DNA of 64,000 nt from Lachnospiraceae bacterium (GCA_017622875.1 JAGAQG010000054.1:1-64000); one strand, 5' to 3'; counted from the stretch's first letter, positions 35,548 through 45,175 are shown. The notes: generated by a model from the sequence alone, not told the origin. Program-made: numbers and translations.

Positions 35548-36111
35548 ATGAAATTAATTTTAGCATCCGCATCTCCGAGAAGAAAGGAACTTCTTGGAAA
35601 GATCGGTATGGAATTTGATATTATCCCAGCAAAGGGAGAAGAAATCGTTACAAAAAAAATGCCATGGGAAGTGGTAGAGGAGTTGTCTTTCCAGAAAGCA
35701 AAGGAAATTGCTGATCTGCAGACAGAGGAGTGTATCGTCATCGGCTCTGATACGATCGTTGCGAAGGGCGAAGAAATCATGGGAAAACCAAAGGATGAAG
35801 CGGATGCCTTCCGTATGCTTTCTGAAATTGCAGGAGACGTTCATCAGGTATATACAGGGGTAACATTGATCCGTACAGGAGAAAACGCAAAGACTGTCAC
35901 ATTTGCGGAAAAGACAGAGGTATATTTGTATCCGATGAGCAACGAAGAAATCAATGCTTATATTGCTACGAAAGATCCGATGGATAAGGCAGGAGCGTAC
36001 GGAATTCAGGGAGACTTTGCCATTCATGTAAAAGGAATCGAAGGTGATTACTACAACGTAGTAGGACTTCCAATCGGGAAAGTGTATCAGGAGCTTAAGC
36101 AGTTATTGTAA
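35548..36111 (+). CDS. maf: Maf nucleoside triphosphate pyrophosphatase
   Basis: 187 residues. Start at 35548 gives the classic MKLILASASPRRKELL N-terminus, and AGAGGAA lies upstream. Maf proteins hydrolyse non-canonical or pyrimidine nucleoside triphosphates and affect septum formation. Conserved GSDTIV, GKPKDEADAFRML, VYTGVTL and DKAGAYGIQG are all present. An upstream TTG at 35530 would add six residues but lacks a good ribosome site. Confidence 0.94.
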   Translation: MKLILASASPRRKELLGKIGMEFDIIPAKGEEIVTKKMPWEVVEELSFQKAKEIADLQTEECIVIGSDTIVAKGEEIMGKPKDEADAFRMLSEIAGDVHQVYTGVTLIRTGENAKTVTFAEKTEVYLYPMSNEEINAYIATKDPMDKAGAYGIQGDFAIHVKGIEGDYYNVVGLPIGKVYQELKQLL

Positions 36112-36187
36112 AAAAATACGGGTTATGATATAATGCAGACAGTTATAAAATCGCACTTAGAATGCGGTTTCAAAGAGAGGTAAATAC

Positions 36188-36883
36188 ATGAAAAGAGTAT
36201 TGTTAAAACTGAGCGGTGAAGCTCTTGCCGGTGAAAAACATACCGGATTTGATGAAGCGACATGTTTAGAAGTAGCTGCTCAGGTAAAAACTTTAGTAGA
36301 TGATGGCATTCAGGTCGGCGTTGTAATCGGCGGCGGTAACTTCTGGAGAGGTCGTACAAGCGAAAACATTGACCGTCCAAAGTCAGACCAGATCGGTATG
36401 CTTGCAACAGTCATGAACTGTATTTATGTTTCTGAAATGTTCAGAAGCGTTGGTATGAAAACAAAGGTGTATACACCATTTGCTATGGGTCCTATCGCAG
36501 AATTATTTACAAAGGACTCCGCAGTAGAAAATCTTGAAAAAGGCGTCGTTACATTCTTTGCGGGAGGTACAGGACATCCATATTTCTCTACAGATACGAC
36601 TACTACACTTCGCGCGATCGAAATCGAGGCAGATGTAATTCTTCTTGCGAAAGCAATCGATGGCGTATATGACAGTGATCCAAAGTTAAATCCAAATGCA
36701 AAGAAATATGATGAAATCAGCATCAGCGATGTGATTGACCAGAGACTTGGTGTTATGGATTTAAGTGCTTCCATTATGGCAATGGAAAATAAAATGCCAA
36801 TGCTCGTATTTGGCTTAAACGAAGAAAACAGTATCGTAAATACTGTCAGCGGAAAATTCACTGGTACAAAAGTAACAGTGTAA
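36188..36883 (+). CDS. pyrH: UMP kinase
   Basis: 231 residues. Phosphorylates UMP to UDP, and belongs to the amino-acid-kinase fold. RVLLKLSGEALAG at the N-terminus, VVIGGGNFWRG, the GGTGHPYFSTDTTTTLRAIE loop and AIDGVYDSDP are intact. GAGAGG precedes ATG 36188. It is followed by frr, the usual bacterial order pyrH-frr-uppS-cdsA-dxr-rseP. Confidence 0.97.
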   Translation: MKRVLLKLSGEALAGEKHTGFDEATCLEVAAQVKTLVDDGIQVGVVIGGGNFWRGRTSENIDRPKSDQIGMLATVMNCIYVSEMFRSVGMKTKVYTPFAMGPIAELFTKDSAVENLEKGVVTFFAGGTGHPYFSTDTTTTLRAIEIEADVILLAKAIDGVYDSDPKLNPNAKKYDEISISDVIDQRLGVMDLSASIMAMENKMPMLVFGLNEENSIVNTVSGKFTGTKVTV

Positions 36884-36925
36884 CCGTCTAAAATAAGAAA
36901 AGTTACCGTATAGGAGGAATATAAA

Positions 36926-37483
36926 ATGGCAGATCCAAGATTAGAACAGTTTGAAAACAAAATGAACAAAACATTCGCAAATTTAGAGAGCGAATTTCAG
37001 TCAATCCGTGCAGGTCGTGCGAACCCACACGTACTTGACAAAATCAGAGTAGATTATTACGGAACACCAACACCAATCCAGCAGGTTGGTAACGTATCCG
37101 TTCCAGAACCAAGAATGCTTCAGATCGCTCCATGGGATAAGAGCCTGATCAAACCAATCGAAAAGGCAATCCTGACATCAGACATCGGTATCAACCCATC
37201 CAACGATGGTACAGTGATTCGTCTGATCTTCCCGGAACTTACAGAAGAACGTCGTAAAGACCTTGCAAAAGACGTTAAGAAGAAAGGCGAAGCAGCAAAG
37301 GTTGCCATCCGTAACATTCGTCGTGATGCAAACGATACATTTAAAAAAATGAACAAAGCAAACGAACTGACAGAAGATGATCAGAAAGATCTTGAAACAA
37401 AGCTTCAGAAAATGACAGACAAGTTCGTAAAAGATATTGATGCAGCAGTAGATGCAAAGACAAAGGATATCATGAAAGTATAA
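36926..37483 (+). CDS. frr: Ribosome recycling factor
   Basis: 185 residues, the usual length. Splits post-termination ribosomes with EF-G. Conserved FQSIRAGRANPHVLDKI, VDYYGTPTPIQQVGNVSVPE and LTEERRKDLAKDVKK blocks are present. TAGGAGGA precedes ATG 36926. Confidence 0.97.
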   Translation: MADPRLEQFENKMNKTFANLESEFQSIRAGRANPHVLDKIRVDYYGTPTPIQQVGNVSVPEPRMLQIAPWDKSLIKPIEKAILTSDIGINPSNDGTVIRLIFPELTEERRKDLAKDVKKKGEAAKVAIRNIRRDANDTFKKMNKANELTEDDQKDLETKLQKMTDKFVKDIDAAVDAKTKDIMKV

Positions 37484-37495
37484 TCAAGAGGGAGA

Positions 37496-37536
37496 AAGGG
37501 GCAGGTGAAATACATCTGCTCTTCCTTTTGTTTTTC
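37496..37536 (+). terminator. Weak hairpin between frr and uppS
   Basis: AGGGGCAGGTG pairs with CATCTGCTCTT through several G-T pairs (loop AAATA), followed by CCTTTTGTTTTT. It may act as an attenuator inside the operon. Confidence 0.5.
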
Positions 37537-37563
37537 GAGTATTTTTGACAGGAGGAATGAAGG

Positions 37564-38271
37564 ATGAATATTCCACAGCATGTAGCGATTATTTTGGATG
37601 GCAATGGCCGTTGGGCGAAATCCAAGGGAATGCCAAGAAACTATGGACATATGGAAGGCGCGAAAACTGTTGAAAAGATCTGTGAGGAAGCATGGCGCAT
37701 GGGAATCAAATACCTGACAGTTTATGCATTCTCTACAGAAAACTGGAAGCGTCCCAAAGAGGAAGTAGATGCGCTGATGAAGCTTCTGCGTAACTACATG
37801 AAGACCTGCTTAAAAACAGCAGAAAAAAATGATATGGTCGTTCGTGTCATTGGAGACAAAACAGGGCTGGATGACGATATCCGCGAAAAGATCGATGAAC
37901 TGGAAAAGGCATCCGCAAACAATGGCGGATTAAATTTCCAGATCGCAATCAATTACGGAAGCAGAGATGAAATTGTAAGAAGTGTACGTAAAGTGATGGA
38001 AGACGTAAAGGCAGGAAAGATTGATACTGACCAGATGGATGAGGCAATGTTCGATTCCTATCTGGATACTGCAGGAATTCCAAGTCCAGATCTGCTCATC
38101 CGTACAAGCGGGGAACAGAGATTGTCCAACTTCTTAATGTGGCAGCTGGCGTACACGGAATTTTATTTTACAGATGTTCCTTGGCCTGCATTCACCAAAG
38201 AAGAACTGGAAAAGGCCATTGAAAAATATAACAGCAGAGACAGACGCTTTGGAGGCGTTAAGGAGGCATAG
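37564..38271 (+). CDS. uppS: Undecaprenyl diphosphate synthase
   Basis: 235 residues. Condenses farnesyl diphosphate with isopentenyl diphosphates to the C55 carrier for wall glycans. HVAIILDGNGRWAKSKGMPR at the N-terminus, YLTVYAFSTENWKRP, and the C-terminal RTSGEQRLSNFLMWQLAYTE are diagnostic of cis-prenyltransferases. GGAGGAATGAAGG precedes ATG 37564. Confidence 0.97.
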   Translation: MNIPQHVAIILDGNGRWAKSKGMPRNYGHMEGAKTVEKICEEAWRMGIKYLTVYAFSTENWKRPKEEVDALMKLLRNYMKTCLKTAEKNDMVVRVIGDKTGLDDDIREKIDELEKASANNGGLNFQIAINYGSRDEIVRSVRKVMEDVKAGKIDTDQMDEAMFDSYLDTAGIPSPDLLIRTSGEQRLSNFLMWQLAYTEFYFTDVPWPAFTKEELEKAIEKYNSRDRRFGGVKEA

Positions 38272-38276
38272 GAAAA

Positions 38277-39074
38277 ATGTTTGTAACAAGATTACTCAGT
38301 GGGATCGTGCTGGTAATAGTTCTGCTTGCAACAGGAATTTTAGGAGGAAATATTCTCTGGGGATTCTGTCTTGCAATCTCACTCATTGGATTGTATGAAT
38401 TTTACAAAGTATTTAAGATTGAAAAAACTTTAGGAATCGTAGGCTATGGGTTTGCGGTAGCCTATTATCTGGCATTGCTTTTCTATCATGGCAGTGTCAA
38501 TGGTGCGTTGTTTATGGCAATTGAGCTGATGGTCATCGCAGGTGTTTATGTGCTGCAGTATCCGAAATATAATACAGAGCAGATATTTGCAAGTGTATTT
38601 GGATTGTTATATTTACCATTTATGCTGTCTTATATTTACCAGATCCGTATTGCAGAGGATGGATTGTTTTCTATGTGGCTTATTTTCCTTTGCTCCTGGG
38701 GATGCGATACCTGTGCATACTGTGTTGGGGTGCTGTTCGGAAAACATAAAATGGCACCTGTACTTAGCCCGAAAAAATCCATTGAGGGCGCAGTGGGCGG
38801 TGTTGTAGGCGCAGCGCTTCTTGGTGCAGCTTATGGTGCAGTGGTAAGCAAGCATATGGTTATGGAAAATGCCCCATTGTATTTTGCAGTCATCTGTGCA
38901 GTAGGTGCAGTGATTTCCATGTTTGGAGATCTGATTGCATCTGGGATCAAGCGTCAGCATGGTATCAAAGACTACGGAAAACTGATTCCGGGACATGGCG
39001 GTATCTTAGACCGTTTTGACAGTGTGATTTTTACAGCACCTATGATCTATGCATTATTATTTGCACTTGTATAG
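38277..39074 (+). CDS. cdsA: Phosphatidate cytidylyltransferase
   Basis: 265 residues, about eight membrane helices. Makes CDP-diacylglycerol for phospholipid synthesis. The C-terminal signature (SMFGDLIASGIKRQHGIKDY, then GKLIPGHGGILDRFDS) is complete. AAGGAGG lies at the end of uppS, six bases before the start, so the two are coupled. Confidence 0.96.
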   Translation: MFVTRLLSGIVLVIVLLATGILGGNILWGFCLAISLIGLYEFYKVFKIEKTLGIVGYGFAVAYYLALLFYHGSVNGALFMAIELMVIAGVYVLQYPKYNTEQIFASVFGLLYLPFMLSYIYQIRIAEDGLFSMWLIFLCSWGCDTCAYCVGVLFGKHKMAPVLSPKKSIEGAVGGVVGAALLGAAYGAVVSKHMVMENAPLYFAVICAVGAVISMFGDLIASGIKRQHGIKDYGKLIPGHGGILDRFDSVIFTAPMIYALLFALV

Positions 39075-39086
39075 GAGATTTGCTTT

Positions 39087-40238
39087 ATGGAAAAAATGAA
39101 GAAAATAGCAATTTTAGGTTCCACAGGTTCCATCGGTACACAGACTCTGGAGGTTGCCAGAACAAATGGTGATCTGGATGTGGTTGGTCTGGCAGCAGGA
39201 AGCAACGTAAAACTTCTGGAAGCACAGATTCGTGAATTTCATCCGAGAAAGGTCGCTGTCTGGACAGAAGAAAAGGCGAAAGAGCTTCGCGTGATGATTT
39301 CTGATCTGGATGTGGAAATCGTAACAGGTATGGAAGGACTCATTGAAATCGCAGAGATGGAAGAGTCTGAAATTCTTGTGACAGCCATCGTTGGAATGAT
39401 CGGTATCAGACCGACTATCGCAGCGATTAAAGCGGGAAAAGACATTGCATTGGCAAATAAAGAAACACTGGTAACTGCCGGACATATTATTATGCCGCTG
39501 GCAAAGGAATATAATGTAAAGATTTTACCGGTAGATTCAGAACACAGTGCAATTTTCCAGTGTTTGAATGGTGAAAATCATGGTCAGCTGCATAAGATTT
39601 TACTGACAGCATCCGGCGGTCCGTTCCGTGGACGCAAGCGTGAAGAATTGGCAAACATTCAGGTGGAGGATGCCTTAAAACATCCAAACTGGGCGATGGG
39701 AAGAAAAATCACCATTGATTCCTCTACTTTAGTAAATAAAGGTCTGGAAGCTATGGAAGCGAAGTGGCTCTTTAATGTGGATATGGATCACATTCAGGTT
39801 GTGGTTCAGCCACAGAGCATCATTCATTCTGCAGTTGAGTTCGTAGACGGTGCGGTAATCGCACAGCTTGGAACTCCTGATATGAAGCTTCCGATTCAGT
39901 ATGCGCTGTATTATCCTGAAAGAAGATTTTTACCGGGAGACCGTCTGGATTTCTGGAAATTAAAACAGATTACTTTTGAAGAACCGGATCCGGAAACATT
40001 TACAGGATTAAAACTTGCTTTCGAGGCTGCAAAACGCGGTGGAAATATTCCGACTGTTTACAATGCGGCAAATGAAAAGGCAGTTGCGAAGTTCTTGAAC
40101 AGAGAAATCCGCTATCTGGAAATTCCGGAGATTATTGGGGAGTGTATGGAAAGCATTGAAAAGATCGATGCACCAAATGTGGAAGAAATACTTGCTACAG
40201 AAGCGAATGTATATGAATTGATTGAGAGCAGGTGGTAA
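39087..40238 (+). CDS. dxr: 1-deoxy-D-xylulose 5-phosphate reductoisomerase
   Basis: 383 residues (ATG 39096 is an alternative start). Second step of the MEP isoprenoid pathway, making 2-C-methyl-D-erythritol 4-phosphate. NADPH motif AILGSTGSIGTQTL, ANKETLVTAG, the metal/substrate motifs PVDSEHSAIFQCL and ASGGPFRG, and PNWAMGRKITIDSSTLVNKG are present. Upstream of rseP and downstream of cdsA, in standard order. It supplies precursors to uppS. Confidence 0.97.
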   Translation: MEKMKKIAILGSTGSIGTQTLEVARTNGDLDVVGLAAGSNVKLLEAQIREFHPRKVAVWTEEKAKELRVMISDLDVEIVTGMEGLIEIAEMEESEILVTAIVGMIGIRPTIAAIKAGKDIALANKETLVTAGHIIMPLAKEYNVKILPVDSEHSAIFQCLNGENHGQLHKILLTASGGPFRGRKREELANIQVEDALKHPNWAMGRKITIDSSTLVNKGLEAMEAKWLFNVDMDHIQVVVQPQSIIHSAVEFVDGAVIAQLGTPDMKLPIQYALYYPERRFLPGDRLDFWKLKQITFEEPDPETFTGLKLAFEAAKRGGNIPTVYNAANEKAVAKFLNREIRYLEIPEIIGECMESIEKIDAPNVEEILATEANVYELIESRW

Positions 40239-40239
40239 G

Positions 40240-41277
40240 TTGAGTATTATCGTTGCATTATTAATTTTTGGCTTGCTGATCTTTTTTCACGAGCTTGGCC
40301 ATTTCCTGTTGGCGAAACGGGGAGGCATTGGTGTGACCGCGTTCTCCCTTGGGATGGGTCCTGCAATCTTAAAAAAGAAGATTGGTGAGACAGAATATTG
40401 CCTTAGAATTTTTCCGTTTGGCGGTTCCTGCGCTATGGTTGGCGAGGATGAAGAGTCTGATGCGGAAAATGCATTTAACAAAAAGGGTGTCTGGACACGT
40501 ATTTCCGTGGTTGCAGCCGGACCGTTTTTTAACTTTGTTCTGGCTTTTGCAGGTTCCATTATCATGGTTTGTGCAGTGGGTGTAGATAAGCCGGTCATTA
40601 CAGAAATGATGGAAGGATATCCGGCCTATGAGGCAGGTGTGCGTGCGGGAGATGAAATCATTTCCATGAATGGACGAAACATCGGTGTTTACCGTGATGT
40701 GAGCATGTATATTCAGCTTCATCAGGGAGAGGCAATCGACCTTGTGTATGAGCGTAACGGGGAACGTTATGAGACAACGATCCTGCCGAAAATGAGCGAA
40801 GACGGTTACTATCTGATGGGAATCACCGGCGGTGCATATACAAAATGTGATAATCCGATAGAAGTCATCAAATACGCCGGCTGTGAAGTGGGATACTGGA
40901 TTCATATGGTATTTGACAGTCTGAAAATGATGGTTACCGGTCAGGTAAGCCGCGAAGATGTAGGCGGTCCTGTACGAATCGTCAGCATGATTGGAGACAC
41001 TTATGAGCAGAGTGCAGCAATCAGCGGTTTCGCAGTATTTATTAATATGCTGAATATGGTGATTTTCTTATCAGCGAACCTGGGAGTTATGAATTTACTG
41101 CCGATTCCTGCTCTGGATGGAGGGCGCTTATTCATTATGCTGATTGAGGTCATTACCAGAAAACGCGTGCCGGAAAAAGTGGAGGGATACATTCATATGG
41201 CAGGATTTGCTGTGCTGATGAGTCTGATGGTACTCATTTTATTTAATGATATTTCACTGATGTTTTTTAACAATTAA
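40240..41277 (+). CDS. rseP: RseP/RIP site-2 metalloprotease
   Basis: 345 residues from TTG 40240, one base after the dxr stop, with GCAGGTGG upstream. An in-frame TTG at 40222 would overlap dxr. Zinc motif HELGH has His17, Glu18 and His21 in the first membrane helix, a PDZ domain covers about 110-185, and the third zinc ligand sits in IPALDGGRLF. Intramembrane protease of the RseP/RasP family that trims signal-peptide remnants and anti-sigma factors. Four predicted membrane segments. Confidence 0.94.
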   Translation: MSIIVALLIFGLLIFFHELGHFLLAKRGGIGVTAFSLGMGPAILKKKIGETEYCLRIFPFGGSCAMVGEDEESDAENAFNKKGVWTRISVVAAGPFFNFVLAFAGSIIMVCAVGVDKPVITEMMEGYPAYEAGVRAGDEIISMNGRNIGVYRDVSMYIQLHQGEAIDLVYERNGERYETTILPKMSEDGYYLMGITGGAYTKCDNPIEVIKYAGCEVGYWIHMVFDSLKMMVTGQVSREDVGGPVRIVSMIGDTYEQSAAISGFAVFINMLNMVIFLSANLGVMNLLPIPALDGGRLFIMLIEVITRKRVPEKVEGYIHMAGFAVLMSLMVLILFNDISLMFFNN

Positions 41278-41292
41278 AAATCGTTTTGTTTA

Positions 41293-41321
41293 TTGTTTTA
41301 AAATAAGAAAAGCAGTAGAAT
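41293..41321 (+). promoter_or_regulatory. Sigma-A promoter of the glycan-uptake region
   Basis: TTGTTT (41293-41298), 17-base spacer, TAGAAT (41316-41321), 27 bases before the lipoprotein gene at 41349. Confidence 0.65.
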
Positions 41322-41348
41322 GATAACAATAATTCTGAAAGGTGTTTT

Positions 41349-42632
41349 ATGAAGAAGAAATTAATTGTTACATTCCTACTGCTTTTTTCGTTTTTAGTTA
41401 CGGGCTGCCAGATGAAAGAAGAGATTGAGCCGGTGCATTTATCTTTCATCCATGGATGGGGAGGGACTTTGCGTGCTCACTCCATCATGCAGGAAATTTA
41501 TGATGATTTTGATGCACAGAATGATGATATTATTTTGAGTTCTCAGCCATCTTCGGACAGTTCCATTGCTGTGGAGAAGGCAAACGATATGCTGGCGCTG
41601 GATGAAATGCCAAACATTGTCAGCACCAACGGTCAGTCTTTCTATGTGGAAAATGCGGCAAAGCGTGGAAAGCTGTTAAACCTGATGAATTATCTTCGTC
41701 AGGATTCAGAGCTGATGTCCCAGATTCACCCGTCGGTTTTAAGTGTATGGACGAATACCGACGGAAGTCTCTATACCCTTCCTGATGCTCTGGAAGTAAT
41801 GGGATACTGGTATAATGAAAAATATTTTATTGAGGCCGGTATTGTCGATGAAAATGGAGAGGCGGCACTGCCAGGGACCTGGGAAGAGTTTTTTGAGGTC
41901 TGTGAAAAGCTTGAACAGTGGAACAGGACCTCCGGGATGCTGGAGAGTGTCTATGCGCTGGAAAATGTACAGGTGGTGGAGAATCTGCTGCTTGCAAGAC
42001 TGGGCGGAGAAAATAAAGCCGGACTTCTCATGGCAACAAATCAGCCGGAAACTTATGATACGGAAGAATTCAGAAAGGTCATTCTTGATTTTTCCAGAAT
42101 CTATCAGTATTCGAAAAATACAGACAGTCTGGAAAATGCCAGACAATATTTTATAGAAGGCACTACAGCCATTTATTTTAACGGGGTATGGGAGAGCGAG
42201 GTCATCCAGAGCAGCAGCCGAAGTAATGAGATTGCTTATGCAAATTATCCGACCAATTACGGAATGCAGTTATCTTACGTATCACCATCTTCCGGGTATG
42301 TGGTATATGACAGTCCGGATGAAAGGGAGAATGAGGCGGCCATCCGATTTTTAAAATACATACTTAGTCAGGAAATCCAGACAAGGCTTGCTGCGGAGAC
42401 TGGACAGGCTCCATCCAATCCTAAGGTAGATAATCAGGTCATTGCAGAGCAGTACCCGGTACTGGGTAACGCACTGGAAACTGCGCACCGTGCAGAAATA
42501 CAGCTAAAGACCATTACTTCTGTATGGAGCAGTGAGGCGATAGATATTATTTCCGCATCCATTGAAAAGGCATGCAAAGATCCGGCAGAGCTGGAAAAAA
42601 TGATTCAGTCTCTGGAAACAGCCCATAAATAA
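41349..42632 (+). CDS. Extracellular sugar-binding lipoprotein (1)
   Basis: 427 residues. Lipoprotein signal with lipobox LVTGC (Cys about residue 20). Type 1 solute-binding fold: FIHGWGG near the start, IPNIVST-like ligand loop, the conserved GYWYNEKYFIEAGI, TAIYFNGVWESE and the C-terminal AIRFLKYILSQEIQ pattern. It is a distant paralogue of the lipoprotein gene at 42806. Own promoter and strong terminator separate it from the transporter genes, so it may serve as a sensor partner for the two-component system or as an alternative binding protein. Ligand unknown. Confidence 0.85.
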   Translation: MKKKLIVTFLLLFSFLVTGCQMKEEIEPVHLSFIHGWGGTLRAHSIMQEIYDDFDAQNDDIILSSQPSSDSSIAVEKANDMLALDEMPNIVSTNGQSFYVENAAKRGKLLNLMNYLRQDSELMSQIHPSVLSVWTNTDGSLYTLPDALEVMGYWYNEKYFIEAGIVDENGEAALPGTWEEFFEVCEKLEQWNRTSGMLESVYALENVQVVENLLLARLGGENKAGLLMATNQPETYDTEEFRKVILDFSRIYQYSKNTDSLENARQYFIEGTTAIYFNGVWESEVIQSSSRSNEIAYANYPTNYGMQLSYVSPSSGYVVYDSPDERENEAAIRFLKYILSQEIQTRLAAETGQAPSNPKVDNQVIAEQYPVLGNALETAHRAEIQLKTITSVWSSEAIDIISASIEKACKDPAELEKMIQSLETAHK

Positions 42633-42644
42633 AATGTACACAGG

Positions 42645-42688
42645 ATTGCACTTTTATGACTGAAAAGTCAATAAAGTGCAATTTTTTA
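42645..42688 (+). terminator. Rho-independent terminator after lipoprotein gene 1
   Basis: ATTGCACTTT and ATGACT pair with AGTCA and AAAGTGCAAT (42645-42682), followed by six T residues. Confidence 0.9.
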
Positions 42689-42805
42689 TGGGTGTTCAAA
42701 ATTACAGGCAAAAAAGTGCGAAAAATAAATGGTTTCGTTCATTCAGTTACTTGTCCCTCTGGTGCTAAATTTTAAGTACAAAGTTTTAAGGAGGGTAATA
42801 AAACT

Positions 42806-44182
42806 ATGAAAAAGAAACTCATTAGCTTACTTCTTTGCTCAGCTATGGTTGCATCCATGGTAGTTGGATGCGGCGGCGGAAGCGAAGAAGCAGCGGAAAC
42901 TCCAGCAGCAACTGAAGAAGCAGAAGTTACAGAAGAAGCTGACGGTGAACTTCCAACAATCACATTTGTACACGGTTATTACCATGATGAATCTGAATGG
43001 GCAGCAGCTGCTGAAATGCGTGCGATCTACCAGGAATTCGCAGATGCTCATAAAGATGAATTCAACTTCGTAATCGTAGCTGACGAATCCGGAGCAGAAG
43101 GTATCTACAACACAGCACTCAACGATTTAGGTGCTGGTAACTTCTATGATATCGCTGATTTCGGTGGTTGGGACATCACTCCTGTAGCATCAGCAGCAGG
43201 CGCAATCGTTGACCTTAAACCATACCTGGATGAAGATGCAGCTTTCAAAGCTGGTGTTGGAGTATGCTACGACCAGAACTTAACAGCTGATGGCGCTATC
43301 TACTCTGTTCGTGAACAGATCGAAGGTGTTGGCTTCTGGTACAACGAAGCATTATTCGCAGAAGCAGGCGCAAAAGTTCCATCTGAATGGTCTACATGGG
43401 CTGACTTTAACGAAGCAGTTGACGCTTTAGTAGCAGCTGGCATCACACCATTTGGTCTTAACGCCGGATGGCCAACAAACATCCTCTTAGCTGGATACTC
43501 TCAGAGAAGCGAAGCTTCCAGAGCATTCTACGCAGATGGAAAAGCTGTTGAAAGCTTTGATGATGAAACATTCAAAGAATCCATCGCTTTCATGCAGGAA
43601 AACGTATTACAGAAAATCGACGCAGCTAACTTCGGACCTGGCGGGGATGATGATGAAGCTTACAGAACAGCATTCTTTGATGGCGAAACAGCAATGCTCT
43701 TCAACGGTGTTTGGGATGCAGGCGGATCTGTAGACTGTGCAGCAGGCGCTGAAAACATCAAACCGGCAGTATTCCCAACAGATGAAGCTGGCAAGAGCGC
43801 AGCTCTTCTTTCCGGTGGATGCGGATTTGTTGTAGGATCTCACCTTGACGAAGCACAGACAGCAGCAGCTATCGAATTCATCAAATACATGACAAGCCCT
43901 GAAATCGCAGCAAGAATTATCGAAAAAGGTATCGGTATGGCTCCAAGTACAGAAGTTGACTACGATGCACTTGCAGAAAAAGTTACAACTGATGATGCAA
44001 AACTCTTAGTTGAAGCTTGCAGACTTTGCCAGAACGCAGATTATCAGGCACTTGGTCTTGGAAACACATTCGGCGATGCTGAAGGCGAAATCCAGGCGAA
44101 ATATGCAGGATTAAAAGACGGATCTAAGACTGTAGATGATGTAGTAGCGGAATTAAATGATTTCCTTGCTGCAGCAGAATAG
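42806..44182 (+). CDS. Extracellular sugar-binding lipoprotein (2) of an ABC importer
   Basis: 458 residues. Lipobox VVGC at about residue 22, Glu/Ala-rich tether, then a type 1 solute-binding fold beginning TITFVHGYYHDESEWAAAAE. The GVGFWYNEALFAEAG and TAMLFNGVWDAGG motifs match those of the paralogue at 41349. Codon usage (GCA, GAA, AAC bias) suggests high expression. AAGGAGGG precedes ATG 42806. It is followed by two permease genes, so it is the binding subunit of that importer. Ligand is inferred to be an oligosaccharide freed from host glycans. Confidence 0.9.
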   Translation: MKKKLISLLLCSAMVASMVVGCGGGSEEAAETPAATEEAEVTEEADGELPTITFVHGYYHDESEWAAAAEMRAIYQEFADAHKDEFNFVIVADESGAEGIYNTALNDLGAGNFYDIADFGGWDITPVASAAGAIVDLKPYLDEDAAFKAGVGVCYDQNLTADGAIYSVREQIEGVGFWYNEALFAEAGAKVPSEWSTWADFNEAVDALVAAGITPFGLNAGWPTNILLAGYSQRSEASRAFYADGKAVESFDDETFKESIAFMQENVLQKIDAANFGPGGDDDEAYRTAFFDGETAMLFNGVWDAGGSVDCAAGAENIKPAVFPTDEAGKSAALLSGGCGFVVGSHLDEAQTAAAIEFIKYMTSPEIAARIIEKGIGMAPSTEVDYDALAEKVTTDDAKLLVEACRLCQNADYQALGLGNTFGDAEGEIQAKYAGLKDGSKTVDDVVAELNDFLAAAE

Positions 44183-44202
44183 TTCGTATTAGCAAATAGG
44201 AA

Positions 44203-44232
44203 GGGGGCTATCTTAGATAGTCCCCTGTTTTT
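44203..44232 (+). terminator. Attenuator hairpin between binding-protein and permease genes
   Basis: GGGGGCTATCT (44203-44213) pairs with AGATAGTCCCC (44215-44225), then TGTTTTT. Such a partial terminator would keep the binding protein more abundant than the permeases. Confidence 0.7.
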
Positions 44233-44248
44233 AAGGAGGAAGATTTTC

Positions 44249-45175
44249 ATGACATCCCCTAAAAAGAATTCATTGAAAAAAATCTTTACAAGAAAGAACG
44301 GATTTGTTCTTGCGTTTTTACTTCCTGCAATCATCCTGTGGGCAATCATTTACGCATATCCACTGATCCAGATTTTTTTCACATCATTCTCAAAATGGAA
44401 TTATAAAAACTTCCTGAACCCGGAATTTCTGGGTTGGGAGAATATGTTTGACAACTACATAAAATTATTTACAGTAGACAGAAACTTCCAGGTAGCACTT
44501 GTAAACTCTTTGAAATGGGTAGTACTTACAATGTGCATTCAGATGCCATTTACAGTCATCGTGGCGCTGGTTCTCTCAAAGAAACCGAGAGGATGGAAGC
44601 TTACAAGAAATGTATTTATCATTCCAAACATTATCTCTACAGCGGCAATCGGTCTGATTTTCTTAAACCTTTACAGCCCATCCAGAGGTATTGTAACTGA
44701 AATCTGCAACATGATCTGGCCAGGCTCTGATGTCAGCGTGCTTGCAAACCCTACCTATGCTTTCTGGGGCGTTACATTTTCATTTATCTTATTTGGCGGT
44801 TCATCCTGTCTTCTTTTATTAACACAGATCTTCTCCATCGATCCTGCAATCTATGAAGCAGCGAGAGTGGATGGCGCAAATGAAAGACAGCTTGACTTAA
44901 AGATTCGTCTGCCGCTGATGCGTCCGATGATTGGTACGGTATCTGTTATGGCTGCAAACTACGGTCTGCTGCTTTATAACGAAATCGCGCTGATTTCTCA
45001 GGGCGGTCCTGACAATGCAACCTACAGTTTAAGCTACTATGTATACAAAACAGGTCTTGGAAGCACAAAGCTGAACTTTGCGAGGGCAAATGCAGCCGGT
45101 GTGATTCAGATCATTTTAGGTATCGTACTGGTAGGCCTTATCAATAAAGCATTCCGTACTGATGAAGCGGATTAA
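44249..45175 (+). CDS. Sugar ABC transporter permease (1), UgpA/MalF-like
   Basis: 308 residues with six membrane helices. The ATPase-docking EAA loop is EAARVDGANERQLDLKIRLP. LRNV-type phrase ... LTRNVFIIPNIISTAAIGLIF and the GGPDNATYSLSYYVYKTG segment are typical of carbohydrate uptake family 1 permeases. AAGGAGGA precedes ATG 44249. No ATP-binding subunit gene is in the cluster. A shared MsmK/UgpC-type ATPase encoded elsewhere is common in Firmicutes. Confidence 0.93.
   Translation: MTSPKKNSLKKIFTRKNGFVLAFLLPAIILWAIIYAYPLIQIFFTSFSKWNYKNFLNPEFLGWENMFDNYIKLFTVDRNFQVALVNSLKWVVLTMCIQMPFTVIVALVLSKKPRGWKLTRNVFIIPNIISTAAIGLIFLNLYSPSRGIVTEICNMIWPGSDVSVLANPTYAFWGVTFSFILFGGSSCLLLLTQIFSIDPAIYEAARVDGANERQLDLKIRLPLMRPMIGTVSVMAANYGLLLYNEIALISQGGPDNATYSLSYYVYKTGLGSTKLNFARANAAGVIQIILGIVLVGLINKAFRTDEAD

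Noticed and set aside
42727-42745. Possible catabolite (cre) operator before the 42806 lipoprotein gene
   Set aside because: The short dyad AATG-N8-CATT deviates from the cre consensus at several fixed positions, so CcpA control is not supported.
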